Assembly (NCBI RefSeq): GCF_000010345.1 | Contig: NC_009663.1 | Coordinates: 2,480,001-2,544,000 of the forward strand | Reading direction: 5' to 3' | DNA: 64,000 bases | Source: Sulfurovum sp. NBC37-1 | GTDB taxonomy: Bacteria > Campylobacterota > Campylobacteria > Campylobacterales > Sulfurovaceae | Shown here: piece after piece, positions 8,024-17,265 of the stretch | Layout of the letters: each line of letters starts with the position of its first letter | Position numbering within the stretch: position 1 is the stretch's first letter | The notes under the pieces: model-generated | Databases searched by the model: none | Seen by the model: only the letters and a program-made list of their open reading frames with translations | What the model was told of the DNA's origin: nothing | Position numbers and translations under genes: made by a program

Positions 8024-10219
8024 ATGAAAAAAAATCTCTTGATGCTGCTGCTTTCCGGCCCACTCTTCGCGGGTAATAATGCGACATACATCGGTGACAA
8101 AACCTGTAGTGCCTGTCATACCAAAGAGGTGCACGAATGGCAGGGGTCTGACCATGCCAATGCAATGATGGTAGCGGACGAGAACTCGGTCAAAGCAGAC
8201 TTCAACAACACGACTTTCGACTATCACGGCATCATCTCTACCTTCTACAGAAAAGAGGGCAAGTTCATGGTGCGTACCGACGGGCCCGACGGGAAACTGC
8301 ATGACTATGAGATCGCCTATACTTTCGGTATCTACCCGCTGCAGCAGTACATGATAAAGTTTCCGGGCGGCAGGATACAGGTACTCGACCCTACCTGGGA
8401 CAACCGGAGCAGAGAGGAAGGCGGGCAACGATGGTACCACATTCATGCCGATGAGAATGTGACAGCCGGGGATGTGCTGCACTGGACGGGGCCGAATATG
8501 AACTGGAACTATATGTGTGCAGACTGCCACTCCACGGACCTGAAAAAGAACTACGATGAAAAAAGCAGGTCATACCATACGACCTGGAGCAGCATCAATG
8601 TCTCCTGCGAAGCCTGTCATGGTCCTGCCTCCATACATTTGGACTGGACGCAGAACCAGGAATTGAACATCTCCAACAAAGGCTTTCCTCTCTCTTTGAA
8701 ATACAAAGCAGGCAAGTGGGATATCAACAGCACCTCTCACAGGACAACCTTGACGGACAAAGAGATAGAAGTCTGTGCAAAATGCCACTCAAGACGTTCG
8801 CAGCTCGACGATGATTTCACTCCCGGCGACAAATTCTCGGACCACTACCTCGCAGTTTTACTTGATGAGGGGCTCTATTTTCCTGACGGAAAAATAGAGG
8901 ATGAGGTCTATGTCTACGACTCCTTTCTGCAGAGCAAGATGTATGCAAAGGGAGTGACCTGCACCGACTGCCACAACCCGCATACCCTGAAACGCAGGGC
9001 GGCAGGTGACAGGGTCTGTTTCCAGTGCCATAGCGAAAAGCGTTATACGGCGACCTCACACCATAAACACAAAGAGGGAAGCAGCGGAAGTTCATGTGTA
9101 AGCTGTCACATGCCGGCACGCACCTATATGGGGGTGGACAGCCGCAACGACCATTCGTTCCGTATTCCGAGACCGGACATTTCCGTAGAAATGAAAGAGG
9201 TGCCCAATGCCTGTAATCTCTGCCATACGGACAAAACAGCCAAATGGGCTGCTGACGCCGTGAAAAAATGGTACGGAAAGATACCAGTAGGCAAACAGAA
9301 CTTTTCCCATGCACTGCAGGCACTACGGACAAATGCCCAGGATGCCCCCAAAACACTGTATGCTGTACTGACGAGTAACGCTCCGGACATTGCCAAAGCG
9401 ACCGTCACTGCCTACCTGGGGAACTACCCTTCGAAACAGACCTATACAACCACCCTGCAGATGCTGAGACGCTCGGATGCCAAAGTACGCAGAGCGGCGC
9501 TGCAGGCACTGGAGGCTTTCCCCCCGAAACTGCGGATGAAACAGACCTTTGAAATGCTTCAGGACCCTATCAAGATCGTCAGGATAGAAGCAGCACGGCA
9601 ACTCTCGACATTCCCTCTGGGAAAAGTAGACAGTGACACTGCCCGGATACTCGAAAAGGCCTTTGACGAATATGAAAAGACTCTCCTGTTCACTGCCGAA
9701 CGTCCGGAGTCTCAACTGTCACTGGGGGTATTCTACAGCAATCGGAAAATGCCGGGAAAAGCGGAAAAGGCCTATAAAGAAGCCCTTCGTCTGCAACCAC
9801 AGTTCGTGCCGGGCTACATCAACTACAGCAATTTTTTACTGCAGCAGGGGAAAAACAGAGAAGCTTTCGACATTCTGAAAAAAGGACTTGCACTGTTGCC
9901 GAAAATGGGCGTATTGCATCATGCACTCGGTCTATGGTATGTGCGCAACAAGGAATCCGGCAAAGCGCTGGAGGAACTCAGGAAAGCTTTGGAACTTTCA
10001 CCGGACAATGCCCGTTTCGCCTACGTCTATGCTGTAGCCCTGGCGGAAAATGACCCGAAAAAAGCCATTGAAGTACTTGAAAAAGCCTATAAAAGGCACC
10101 GTGGAGACCAACAAATCGTCTCTGCGTTACGCTATTACTACAAACAGACGGGCGATACGGAAAAAAGCAAACTGTACGAGGAGAAGCTTAAAGCGCTGCA
10201 GAAGGTTTCCGTACGTTAG
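8024..10219 (+). CDS. Octahaem cytochrome c fused to HEAT/TPR repeats
   Basis: 731 residues with a signal peptide (KKNLLMLLLSGPLFAG). Eight CxxCH haem-c sites are visible: CSACH (about 28), CADCH (165), CEACH (195), CAKCH (250), CTDCH (312), CFQCH (332), CVSCH (358) and CNLCH (396). The remainder is helical: HEAT-like pairs around 430-540, then TPRs from about 560 (RNREAFDILKKGLALLPKMGVLHHALGLWY and following). The first half resembles cytochrome c554/doubled-CxxCH proteins. It should be a periplasmic electron carrier or reductase, with the repeats docking a partner. The substrate is unknown, and no haem-lyase or reductase gene is adjacent. Confidence 0.88.
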   Translation: MKKNLLMLLLSGPLFAGNNATYIGDKTCSACHTKEVHEWQGSDHANAMMVADENSVKADFNNTTFDYHGIISTFYRKEGKFMVRTDGPDGKLHDYEIAYTFGIYPLQQYMIKFPGGRIQVLDPTWDNRSREEGGQRWYHIHADENVTAGDVLHWTGPNMNWNYMCADCHSTDLKKNYDEKSRSYHTTWSSINVSCEACHGPASIHLDWTQNQELNISNKGFPLSLKYKAGKWDINSTSHRTTLTDKEIEVCAKCHSRRSQLDDDFTPGDKFSDHYLAVLLDEGLYFPDGKIEDEVYVYDSFLQSKMYAKGVTCTDCHNPHTLKRRAAGDRVCFQCHSEKRYTATSHHKHKEGSSGSSCVSCHMPARTYMGVDSRNDHSFRIPRPDISVEMKEVPNACNLCHTDKTAKWAADAVKKWYGKIPVGKQNFSHALQALRTNAQDAPKTLYAVLTSNAPDIAKATVTAYLGNYPSKQTYTTTLQMLRRSDAKVRRAALQALEAFPPKLRMKQTFEMLQDPIKIVRIEAARQLSTFPLGKVDSDTARILEKAFDEYEKTLLFTAERPESQLSLGVFYSNRKMPGKAEKAYKEALRLQPQFVPGYINYSNFLLQQGKNREAFDILKKGLALLPKMGVLHHALGLWYVRNKESGKALEELRKALELSPDNARFAYVYAVALAENDPKKAIEVLEKAYKRHRGDQQIVSALRYYYKQTGDTEKSKLYEEKLKALQKVSVR

Positions 10220-10221
10220 CT

Positions 10222-11505
10222 TCATGCTCCGGTATAGAGCTGTCTCGGTCTGGCGATCTTCGACTGAGGGTCCTTTTTGAACTCGATCCACTGCGTGATC
10301 CACCCCACCGTTCTTCCGATGACAAAAATCGGCGTGAACATATTTTTCGGGATCTGGAGTGCCGTCAGGATGATACCGGTGTAGAAGTCGATATTGGGGT
10401 AGAGGTTCCTTGAGACGAAGTACTCGTCGCGCAGGGCGATCTCTTCTATCTTCCCTGCGATCTCCATCAGGCGCGAGTCGAGCTGAAGTTCTTCTTTGAG
10501 CTCATCCTGCAGTGTTTTGAGTATCTTTGCACGCGGGTCGAAGTTCTTGTAGACGCGGTGTCCGAATCCCATCAGCCTGAAGTCGTCATCGGGGTCCTTG
10601 GCTCTGGCAATGTATTTTTCCACATTCTCAACCGAACCGATCATCTCAAGCTGTGCAATGACCGACTCGTTCGCACCTCCGTGCGCACGCCCCCACAGTG
10701 CAGCGATCCCCGAAGAGATGGCGACGTAAGGGTGCGCCCCGGTGGAAGCTACTCCCCTTACCACCGTAGTCGAAGCATTCTGTTCATGGTCGGCATGCAG
10801 GGTGAAGATGGTGTCGAGTGCCCTGACCTCGACCTCTTTGATCTCCTCATGGCCATTGGGGCCAAGGTGCATCTTCCCTCCCGGATAGGCGCGCATCATC
10901 GTCAGGAAATTTTTCGTGAAGCTCAGGTCGATATCGGGCTGGATGAAGGGAATGCCCAGCGAATGCCGGTAGGCAAAGGCGGCGATGGTCGGCATCTTTG
11001 CAAGGAGTCGGCTGGCCATGGTATGATAGTCCGCATCGTTGTCGAGAGTGAGATGCTCCTTGTGGAAGGAGGCCAGTGCAGTGATAGTTGCCGAAAGGGT
11101 AGCCATGGGATGCGCATTGTTCGGAAACGCATCGAAGAGAAGCCGCAGGTTTTCATGAATGTAGGCGCGGTGGCGCAGTTCAAGGTCGAAATCCTGCAAA
11201 GCCTCTTTCGAGGGAAGTTCTCCGTTCAAAAGTAGATAACAGGTCTCCAGATAGCTGTGTTCCGTCGCCAGTTTCTCGATAGGTATGCCCCGGTACCGAA
11301 GCTCCCCCTTTGCACCGTCAATAAAAGTGATCTGGGAAGAACAGCTTGCCGTAGAGGTATACCCCGGATCGTAGGTAAACATACCCGTATCGGCAAAAAA
11401 ACTCCGCAAGTCCACCACTGAAGGGCCGCGTGTCCCGTCCATGATGTCATATTCATAACTTTGTCCGCTTCTGTTATCCGTGAGTGTGACCGTTGCTTTA
11501 TTCAT
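10222..11505 (-). CDS. gltA: Citrate synthase (type II, GltA-like)
   Basis: The start is the ATG at 11505 behind AGGAAGGAG; the frame extends further upstream but not plausibly. 427 residues. Condenses acetyl-CoA with oxaloacetate. Visible landmarks are FTYDPGYTSTASCSSQITFIDG, LRYRGIPIEKLA, MHLGPNGHEEI, the active-site segment ADHEQNASTTVVRGVASTGAHPYVAISSGIAALWGRAHGGANE, and FGHRVYKNFDPRA (catalytic His and substrate Arg). In Campylobacterota it can serve an oxidative or a reductive TCA cycle. It converges on the cytochrome gene with a 2-bp gap. Confidence 0.96.
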   Translation of the reverse strand: MNKATVTLTDNRSGQSYEYDIMDGTRGPSVVDLRSFFADTGMFTYDPGYTSTASCSSQITFIDGAKGELRYRGIPIEKLATEHSYLETCYLLLNGELPSKEALQDFDLELRHRAYIHENLRLLFDAFPNNAHPMATLSATITALASFHKEHLTLDNDADYHTMASRLLAKMPTIAAFAYRHSLGIPFIQPDIDLSFTKNFLTMMRAYPGGKMHLGPNGHEEIKEVEVRALDTIFTLHADHEQNASTTVVRGVASTGAHPYVAISSGIAALWGRAHGGANESVIAQLEMIGSVENVEKYIARAKDPDDDFRLMGFGHRVYKNFDPRAKILKTLQDELKEELQLDSRLMEIAGKIEEIALRDEYFVSRNLYPNIDFYTGIILTALQIPKNMFTPIFVIGRTVGWITQWIEFKKDPQSKIARPRQLYTGA

Positions 11506-11630
11506 GACAGACTCCTTCCTAATAATGATTTTTCTATATACTATCATATTTCTATTTTGTAGAATCTGTGTGGAGTATATTCTAATTATTTCAAGGAACA
11601 CTATTACTACCACCACTAAGACTATAGCGA

Positions 11631-11636
11631 TATAAT
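11631..11636 (+). promoter_or_regulatory. -10 box of ppnP
   Basis: TATAAT 23 bases before the ppnP start, in the divergent gltA-ppnP intergenic region; a GAAGGAGA ribosome-binding site follows. Confidence 0.45.
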
Positions 11637-11659
11637 ACGCCCAAAACGAAGGAGATACA

Positions 11660-11971
11660 ATGAAACAATTTGAAAATGTAAATGTAGAACTTGAAGGCAA
11701 CAGCTATTTTGACGGAGCTGTCACAAGCCGTACGGTCAACTTCCCAGACGGCAGCAGAAAAACACTTGGTTTCATGCTTCCCGGCGAGTACGAGTTCGGT
11801 ACAGCCGCTGCAGAACTTATGGAGATCACCTCCGGTGAACTCGATGTTAAACTGCCGGGCAGTGACGAATGGCTCAGCATCAAGGGCGGAGAATCTTTCA
11901 ACGTACCGGCAGACAGCAAGTTCCAGGTAAAAGTAAAGCGCGTGACGGATTACTGCTGCAGCTATTTGTAA
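11660..11971 (+). CDS. ppnP: Pyrimidine/purine nucleoside phosphorylase PpnP (DUF1255)
   Basis: 103 residues matching the short single-domain cupin family formerly called YaiE/DUF1255: [46 protein letters not shown]-type strand ([22 protein letters not shown]) and the C-terminal [24 protein letters not shown]. The enzyme phosphorolyses diverse nucleosides to free base and ribose-1-phosphate for salvage. It is monocistronic, with a good GGAGATA ribosome-binding site. Confidence 0.9.
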   Translation: MKQFENVNVELEGNSYFDGAVTSRTVNFPDGSRKTLGFMLPGEYEFGTAAAELMEITSGELDVKLPGSDEWLSIKGGESFNVPADSKFQVKVKRVTDYCCSYL

Positions 11972-12332
11972 TGCCTATCATCCAAAGTGGTTCCGGTATT
12001 ACACACTGACTACACAAAAGAAAGATATACTTGCAGCAAGAAGGTTAAAAAGAGTGCCTCCTCCCCCTTCTCCCTTTTAGCACTCAACCCCGGCAACAGG
12101 GATTAACCTTCTAAAGTAAACGGGTGATTTTTCATTTTATATAAGTCAGTGCAACCTCCTCAGCACTTTTTGATAAACTCATGGAAAGGTCACCCTGTAC
12201 TTCAAGTTTTCCTAACGAATTTTCTTTGTAGCTAAAAACAACAAGCAGTTGTTGTATCGTTCTGCCTTCGCGGGTCGCTTTGCTTCACCGCTTCGGTTTC
12301 TCTCCTACAAACGTGAAGCAGTTCACGTTTGC
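11972..12332. other. Non-coding gap, 361 bp, with one hairpin
   Basis: No open frame here looks coding. The only clear structure is the perfect 10-bp inverted repeat CAAACGTGAA/TTCACGTTTG at 12308-12331, just beyond the stop of the minus-strand gene, with no T-tract on either side. Confidence 0.5.
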
Positions 12333-12857
12333 TTAACGGAGATCACCCCATCCATGCATCTTCTTCGATATCAGTACATCATAATGTTCGAACATATCGT
12401 CTATGGTACTGCTTGCGACATAGTAGTGTTCTTCGAGCAGTCTCATCCACTCATAGCGTTCCGTATGACTCTTTTTGGGAAGGAAGATAAGGATGTTGCC
12501 TGCATTTTTAATGATGGGGTGACATCGCTTCACAAAGTCCTCAAGCATATCATCCTCTATCTTTGCCGTTACAAAAACAAAATCATACAGTTTCCCCTGT
12601 ATCATATATCGGGGTCTTTCAAGTGCAAATTTGAGTGTTTTGACATTCTCATTTTCCCGGTATTTTTCTGACATTTTCTCATAAAAGGCAAGCTCGGTGC
12701 AGTTGATCTGATATTCATACCCTTTTTGTTGACAGAAATCGGCCAATACCTCTGTCATCTCCTCACCGCTGTCAGCAAAATGTGCCATGCAGATCATCGG
12801 GTGATCCGGGATGATCTGCAGCAATTGTTCCAGTTTTGTTCTTTCAATTTTTTTCAT
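12333..12857 (-). CDS. Conserved hypothetical protein, possible Rossmann-like fold
   Basis: 174 residues starting at ATG 12857, with no signal peptide or membrane helix. The pattern DHPMICMAHFADSGEEMTEVLADFCQQKG, KLYDFVFVTAKIEDDMLEDFVKRCHPIIKNAGNILIFLPK and YDVLISKKMHGWGDL suggests alternating strands and helices like a degenerate methyltransferase fold, but the glycine loop is absent. It lies divergently from nrdB with a 71-bp gap and ends at a hairpin. I cannot assign a function. Confidence 0.6.
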   Translation of the reverse strand: MKKIERTKLEQLLQIIPDHPMICMAHFADSGEEMTEVLADFCQQKGYEYQINCTELAFYEKMSEKYRENENVKTLKFALERPRYMIQGKLYDFVFVTAKIEDDMLEDFVKRCHPIIKNAGNILIFLPKKSHTERYEWMRLLEEHYYVASSTIDDMFEHYDVLISKKMHGWGDLR

Positions 12858-12891
12858 AGTTGCAGTGTAGCAAAAAATCAGTCTAAATCAG

Positions 12892-12897
12892 TATAAT
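12892..12897 (+). promoter_or_regulatory. -10 box of nrdB
   Basis: TATAAT 31 bases before the nrdB start codon in the short divergent intergenic region. Confidence 0.45.
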
Positions 12898-12928
12898 GTT
12901 TTCAAAAAACGCATCAAGGATTTCATGA

Positions 12929-13948
12929 ATGTTACGTAAAAAGATATATAACCCAGAATCCGAAGAGAGAACCAGTGACAGGAAGATCTTCGGCGGTGAC
13001 CCTACAGGGATATTTGAACTCAATGATATCAAATACCAGTGGGCATACAACCTCTGGGAGATGATGCTCAACAATACCTGGTTCCCCAAAGAGGTGGACA
13101 TGACAAGAGATGTCAACGACTATAAACGGTTGACAGATGCCGAGAAACAGGCTTACGACAAAGTGCTTGCACAGCTGATCTTTATGGACTCTTTACAGAC
13201 CAACAATATCATTGACAACCTAAACCCCTTCATTACTGCTCCTGAGGTCAACCTCATTCTGGTAAGGCAGGCATTCGAAGAAGCGTTGCACTCACAAAGC
13301 TATGCGGTCATGGTTGACAGTATTTCCACCAACTCCGAAGAGATCTACGAACTTTGGCGAAGAGACATGAAGCTCAAGTCCAAGAATGACGCCATTGCAA
13401 AAGTTTATGAGGAACTGTCCGAGAATCCTACAGATGAGAATATCGTCAAAGCGATGTTCGCCAACCAGATCCTTGAGGGGATCTACTTCTACAGCGGATT
13501 TACCTACCTTTATACCTTGGCACGTTCGGACAAGATGCTCGGAACCGCTCAGATGATCCGTTTCATCCAGAGAGATGAGGTGACACACCTGCTGCTCTTC
13601 CAGAATATGATCAATGCAACGAAAAGAGAGCGCCCTGAACTTTTCACCAAAGAGTTGATAGACGACGTGTACCAGATGTTCAGAGATGCTGTCAAGCTGG
13701 AATGCGAATGGGGCACCTATATCACTCAGGGACAGATACTGGGCCTGACCAATGAGATCATCGAGCAGTATATCCAGTACCTTGCCGACAAAAGACTGCA
13801 TGCCGTGGGGCTTGAAAAGATCTATAATGTGGAACATCCCATCAAATGGGTTGACAATTTCTCGCAATTCAATGACCAGAAGACCAACTTCTTTGAGGGG
13901 AATGTAACCAACTACTCCAAAGGAAGTCTGGATCTGGACGACTTTTAG
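12929..13948 (+). CDS. nrdB: Class Ia ribonucleotide reductase beta subunit
   Basis: 339 residues. It holds the di-iron/tyrosyl-radical cofactor that drives reduction of ribonucleotides by the NrdA subunit, which is not encoded in this window. Metal-ligand motifs are visible as FMDSLQTNN (Asp), [10 protein letters not shown] (Glu and His, with the Tyr four residues after His in the radical position) and [13 protein letters not shown] (Glu and His). The C-terminus [19 protein letters not shown] is the flexible tail that docks on NrdA. The CN-hydrolase gene follows after 9 bp, suggesting co-transcription. Confidence 0.95.
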   Translation: MLRKKIYNPESEERTSDRKIFGGDPTGIFELNDIKYQWAYNLWEMMLNNTWFPKEVDMTRDVNDYKRLTDAEKQAYDKVLAQLIFMDSLQTNNIIDNLNPFITAPEVNLILVRQAFEEALHSQSYAVMVDSISTNSEEIYELWRRDMKLKSKNDAIAKVYEELSENPTDENIVKAMFANQILEGIYFYSGFTYLYTLARSDKMLGTAQMIRFIQRDEVTHLLLFQNMINATKRERPELFTKELIDDVYQMFRDAVKLECEWGTYITQGQILGLTNEIIEQYIQYLADKRLHAVGLEKIYNVEHPIKWVDNFSQFNDQKTNFFEGNVTNYSKGSLDLDDF

Positions 13949-13957
13949 GAAACACCT

Positions 13958-14692
13958 ATGTTCAGCAGAATACCAAAGACCATGGAAGCCGTTGTCCTAC
14001 AGCTTCCCAGTAAAAAACGCTATCAGGAAAATCTTGACAAGCTGATCGAACTGATCGGCCTGCATCACGACAAGCAGATCATTGTAGCGCCCGAAGTCTG
14101 TCTCACCGCCTATGATTACGAACATTTGGAAACAGCAGCCATGTTCTCTGCCAAGGCACTTAAAACACTGAAAAAAGAGATCAATGAACAGATCCTTGTA
14201 CTCACACTGATCCTCAAAGAGGGTGACGAGTATGTCAATCAGGCCGTGGTGATCCATCAACACAAAGTCGTACACAGACAGAACAAGGTCAAACTTTTCA
14301 AACTTGGAGACGAAGACCTCTATCTTCAGGCCGGAAGAGAAAAGAAGATCAAACCTTTTGAGATCGACGGGGTGAAATATGCCCTGCTGATCTGCTTTGA
14401 ACTGCGTTTCAAGGATCTGTGGAAACGCATAGAGGGTGCCGATATTGTGCTGGTAACTGCCAGATGGGGCAAACAGCGCAAACTACACCTCGAGATACTT
14501 TCACGGGCCCTGGCAGTGATGAATCAGTGCTATGTCCTCCTCTCCAACAGTGCCGACAGCGATATGGCAAAATCATCTGCCATCATTGCTCCCAACGGCA
14601 ATGTGGTCATGGATGACAGCAAAGAAGCCGTCGAAGGCACCGTTGATTTCAGGGAAATAAAGAAGATGCGCCGATACATCGTAATGGATTAA
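13958..14692 (+). CDS. Carbon-nitrogen hydrolase (nitrilase superfamily)
   Basis: 244 residues with the complete Glu-Lys-Cys triad: Glu46 in APEVCLTAYDYE, Lys110 in HRQNKVKLF and Cys146 in LLICFELRF. Other blocks (RWGKQRKLHLEILSRALAVMNQCYVLLSNSA) fit the family. It is probably a cytoplasmic amidase of omega-amidase or N-carbamoyl type, but the substrate cannot be read. It sits 9 bp after nrdB and about 60 bp before pcm, both on the same strand. Confidence 0.85.
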   Translation: MFSRIPKTMEAVVLQLPSKKRYQENLDKLIELIGLHHDKQIIVAPEVCLTAYDYEHLETAAMFSAKALKTLKKEINEQILVLTLILKEGDEYVNQAVVIHQHKVVHRQNKVKLFKLGDEDLYLQAGREKKIKPFEIDGVKYALLICFELRFKDLWKRIEGADIVLVTARWGKQRKLHLEILSRALAVMNQCYVLLSNSADSDMAKSSAIIAPNGNVVMDDSKEAVEGTVDFREIKKMRRYIVMD

Positions 14693-14755
14693 GGGCTCCT
14701 CTAATCACATTTTGGCTAAAATTCGCACATTATTAGGGCTAAGGACAAAGAGTAA

Positions 14756-15391
14756 ATGATCAAAGCAAGGAACCGGCAGCATCTTGTCTCGGAAATAGAT
14801 AAACATTTTCTACTGGATGAACATGTCAAAGAAGCATTTTTGAATGTAGACAGAGAAGCCTTTGTACCCAAAGAGTTCAAACACCTTTCCTACAATCTTG
14901 ATGCCCTCCCTCTGGCGGCAAGCCAGTGGATCTCCTCACCCCTGACCGTTGCAAAAGTGACACAGCATCTCGAGCTCAAAGGGGTAGACTCCGTACTTGA
15001 GGTCGGTTGTGGGAGCGGCTACCAGGCGGCAATCCTCAGCAAGATCTGTCGAAGGGTCTTTACTATCGAACGTATCGATGAACTCCTCAAAGAAGCCAAA
15101 GCCAAATTCTCCCAGCTTGAAATTCACAATATCTTCACCCGTTTCGACGACGGACAGCGCGGATGGAAACAGTATGCACCTTTTGAACGCATCCTCTTCT
15201 CCGCAACGGCAAAAGAGGTCCCCGAAGTACTCTTCGAACAGCTGGCAGAAGGCGGCATACTCATTGCACCTATAGAACAGGGGCCGGACTACCACATCAT
15301 TACACGTTTCTACAAAAAGAACGGGCGCATCACTTCCGAAACCATAGAACCCTGTCTTTTTGTACCCGTACTTGACGGTACACAGAAGTAA
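14756..15391 (+). CDS. pcm: Protein-L-isoaspartate O-methyltransferase
   Basis: 211 residues. Methylates isoaspartyl residues in damaged proteins using S-adenosylmethionine, starting their repair. Seen: FVPKEFKHLSYNLDALPL and QWISSPLTVAKVTQHL (substrate region), the SAM loop VLEVGCGSGYQAAIL, VFTIERIDELLKEA, FDDGQRGW, and PFERILFSATAKEVPEVLFEQLAEGGILIAPI. The length and motif order match the family. A TAAAAT box sits 40 bp upstream, so it may have its own promoter. Confidence 0.93.
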   Translation: MIKARNRQHLVSEIDKHFLLDEHVKEAFLNVDREAFVPKEFKHLSYNLDALPLAASQWISSPLTVAKVTQHLELKGVDSVLEVGCGSGYQAAILSKICRRVFTIERIDELLKEAKAKFSQLEIHNIFTRFDDGQRGWKQYAPFERILFSATAKEVPEVLFEQLAEGGILIAPIEQGPDYHIITRFYKKNGRITSETIEPCLFVPVLDGTQK

Positions 15392-15498
15392 ACATTCCCC
15401 TGACTTTCCCTTTACACGATAAAATATAGGGCACCTCTAAATGTCAACCTTTCATAAAAATTATGCTATGATTTATAAAACTGTAAACAGGGAAGCGT

Positions 15499-16146
15499 AT
15501 GGAAAAATTGATGAAACCTGCGGAGTATGCCAAAGAACTCGGTATTTCAAGACAGGCGGTTTACGCAAAGATCAAACGGGGCATACTGACAGCGAAGAAT
15601 GTTGACGGTAAACTTTACATCGTTGTTGACAAAGAAGCCAAAAAAGAGAAAACACCTGCAGCTGCCGAAATCAAAAAAACGACAACTTCCAAATCTGCCA
15701 CAGCAAATCTGGCAGACAAGCAAACGGACTATAAGGCACTGCTTGACGCCAAAGATGAAACGATCGCTGTACTCAAAGATACGGTCAAAGACCTCAAAGA
15801 GAGCAACAAGCAGATCTCGACCACTCTCAGAAGCGAGATCGACCTTCTCAAGGAAGCTTTCCATGAAATGCGTACACTCTATGTCCACCAGCTCGGGCAT
15901 ACAGAGAACAGTGAAGCCATTGATGTTGAAGAACATGAAGCCACCCCTGAGGAATCTCTAGTAGAGGAAGCATGGATCGGCATCAAGAAGTTCTTCAAAC
16001 AGCTGGGTATCACCAAAGAGAAACAGCAGGAAAAAATGACAAAAGCACTGAAAAAAGCCTATAAGAAAGGCGATAAACGTCTGGCCAAAGAGAAAGGCAA
16101 GATCAAGATCAACACTGCTGTAGACTACAGGGATCTAATAAACTGA
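15499..16146 (+). CDS. HTH protein with lysine-rich linker and coiled coil
   Basis: 215 residues. Residues 5-40 (MKPAEYAKELGISRQAVYAKIKRGILTAKNVDGKLYIV) form a MerR/excisionase-like helix-turn-helix. A Lys/Ala linker follows, then a coiled coil (ALLDAKDETIAVLKDTVKDLKESNKQISTTLRSEIDLLKEAFHEMRTLYVHQL) and a basic C-terminal tail. The function is unknown; a DNA-binding, multimerising regulator or nucleoid protein is plausible. Its stop overlaps the next gene by one base, so the two are translationally coupled. Confidence 0.72.
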   Translation: MEKLMKPAEYAKELGISRQAVYAKIKRGILTAKNVDGKLYIVVDKEAKKEKTPAAAEIKKTTTSKSATANLADKQTDYKALLDAKDETIAVLKDTVKDLKESNKQISTTLRSEIDLLKEAFHEMRTLYVHQLGHTENSEAIDVEEHEATPEESLVEEAWIGIKKFFKQLGITKEKQQEKMTKALKKAYKKGDKRLAKEKGKIKINTAVDYRDLIN

Positions 16147-17231
16147 TGCAGCTTCTCAAGCAGTTCTCCAAAGAGTACAGCCTCTTTCTTGCCATAGTCA
16201 CTTTCATAGGTATCAGTCACTTCGAACACACCCTGGTACAGAGCACGGCAGGCAACCTCATCGGATTTGGTATCCTTTTTGTGGTCATCATCTATGCGGC
16301 CATGTCAGTTGCACACCATGCAGAAATGCTTGCAGAGAAGTTCGGAGAACCCTACGGTACGCTTATCCTGACCATGTCGGCAGTGATCGTGGAGATCGTC
16401 ATCATTGTCATAATGATGATGCATGCACATAACCCGGATCTTGCCCGTGACACCATCTACTCGGCGATGATGCTTGACATCAACGGACTTCTGGGACTTG
16501 CCGCTATCATCGGAGGCCTCAAGTACGGCGAACAGCCCTACAATGTCGACTCATCCAACTCCTACCTCGCCATGCTCCTGACCGCCATTGGTGTGGCTAT
16601 GGTATTGCCCGAGTTCATTGACCCTGTATACCACAACAGATTCATGATGTTCAATGTCGTGGTCTTCATTTTCCTCTATATCATCTTTACCCGTGTACAG
16701 CTTATGTCACACAAGTACTTCTTTGAATACAAAGGAGAAGGTCACTGTGAAGAGGGGGAAGAATGTGAAGTGCACCCCGAAATAAATGCATGGTATCACT
16801 CCGTCAATCTGGTCATTTCCATCATCGTCATCGGTATCCTGGCCGAAATACTCTCCGTATTCATGGGAAACACCCTCGATACGTTTGGCCTTCCCATGGC
16901 TATCGGAGCCGTTGGCGTTGCCGTCATTTCGGCGGCACCGGAACTGATTACCGCCGTAAGGGCCGCCATCGACAACCGCATGCAGACGGTCATCAACATT
17001 GCCCTGGGTGCCTCTCTCGCTACCGTGCTTCTGACCATTCCTGCCGTCATCATCGTATCGAAATACCTCGGTCTGGAACTCAACCTCTCTTTGACCCCGG
17101 TACAGACTATGATGATAGCACTGACCCTTCTGGTGAGCATGGTCAATTTCAATGACGGAGAGACGAATGTCCTGGAAGGATTCCTGCACTTCATCCTCTT
17201 TGTCGTATTTGTCTTTTTGCTGTTCGTATAA
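16146..17231 (+). CDS. chaA: Calcium/proton (or Na+/H+) exchanger of the ChaA/CaCA family
   Basis: 361 residues with about eleven membrane helices. The two CaCA alpha repeats are visible: GEPYGTLILTMSAVIVEIVIIVIMM near residue 75 and PMAIGAVGVAVISAAPELITAVRAAIDNRMQTVINIALGASLATVLLTIPAVIIVS near residue 255, each with the acidic residue used for ion transport. An acidic, His/Cys-containing loop (EGHCEEGEECEVHPE) separates the halves. It works in the inner membrane to export Ca2+ or Na+ against protons. It is coupled to the upstream HTH gene. Confidence 0.9.
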   Translation: MQLLKQFSKEYSLFLAIVTFIGISHFEHTLVQSTAGNLIGFGILFVVIIYAAMSVAHHAEMLAEKFGEPYGTLILTMSAVIVEIVIIVIMMMHAHNPDLARDTIYSAMMLDINGLLGLAAIIGGLKYGEQPYNVDSSNSYLAMLLTAIGVAMVLPEFIDPVYHNRFMMFNVVVFIFLYIIFTRVQLMSHKYFFEYKGEGHCEEGEECEVHPEINAWYHSVNLVISIIVIGILAEILSVFMGNTLDTFGLPMAIGAVGVAVISAAPELITAVRAAIDNRMQTVINIALGASLATVLLTIPAVIIVSKYLGLELNLSLTPVQTMMIALTLLVSMVNFNDGETNVLEGFLHFILFVVFVFLLFV

Positions 17232-17265
17232 AGGGTATTTCTAAAGGGAACCTCTAAAGCAAGCC

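Noticed and set aside
10558-11235. 225-residue + strand frame
   Set aside because: Antisense to citrate synthase and without recognisable features.
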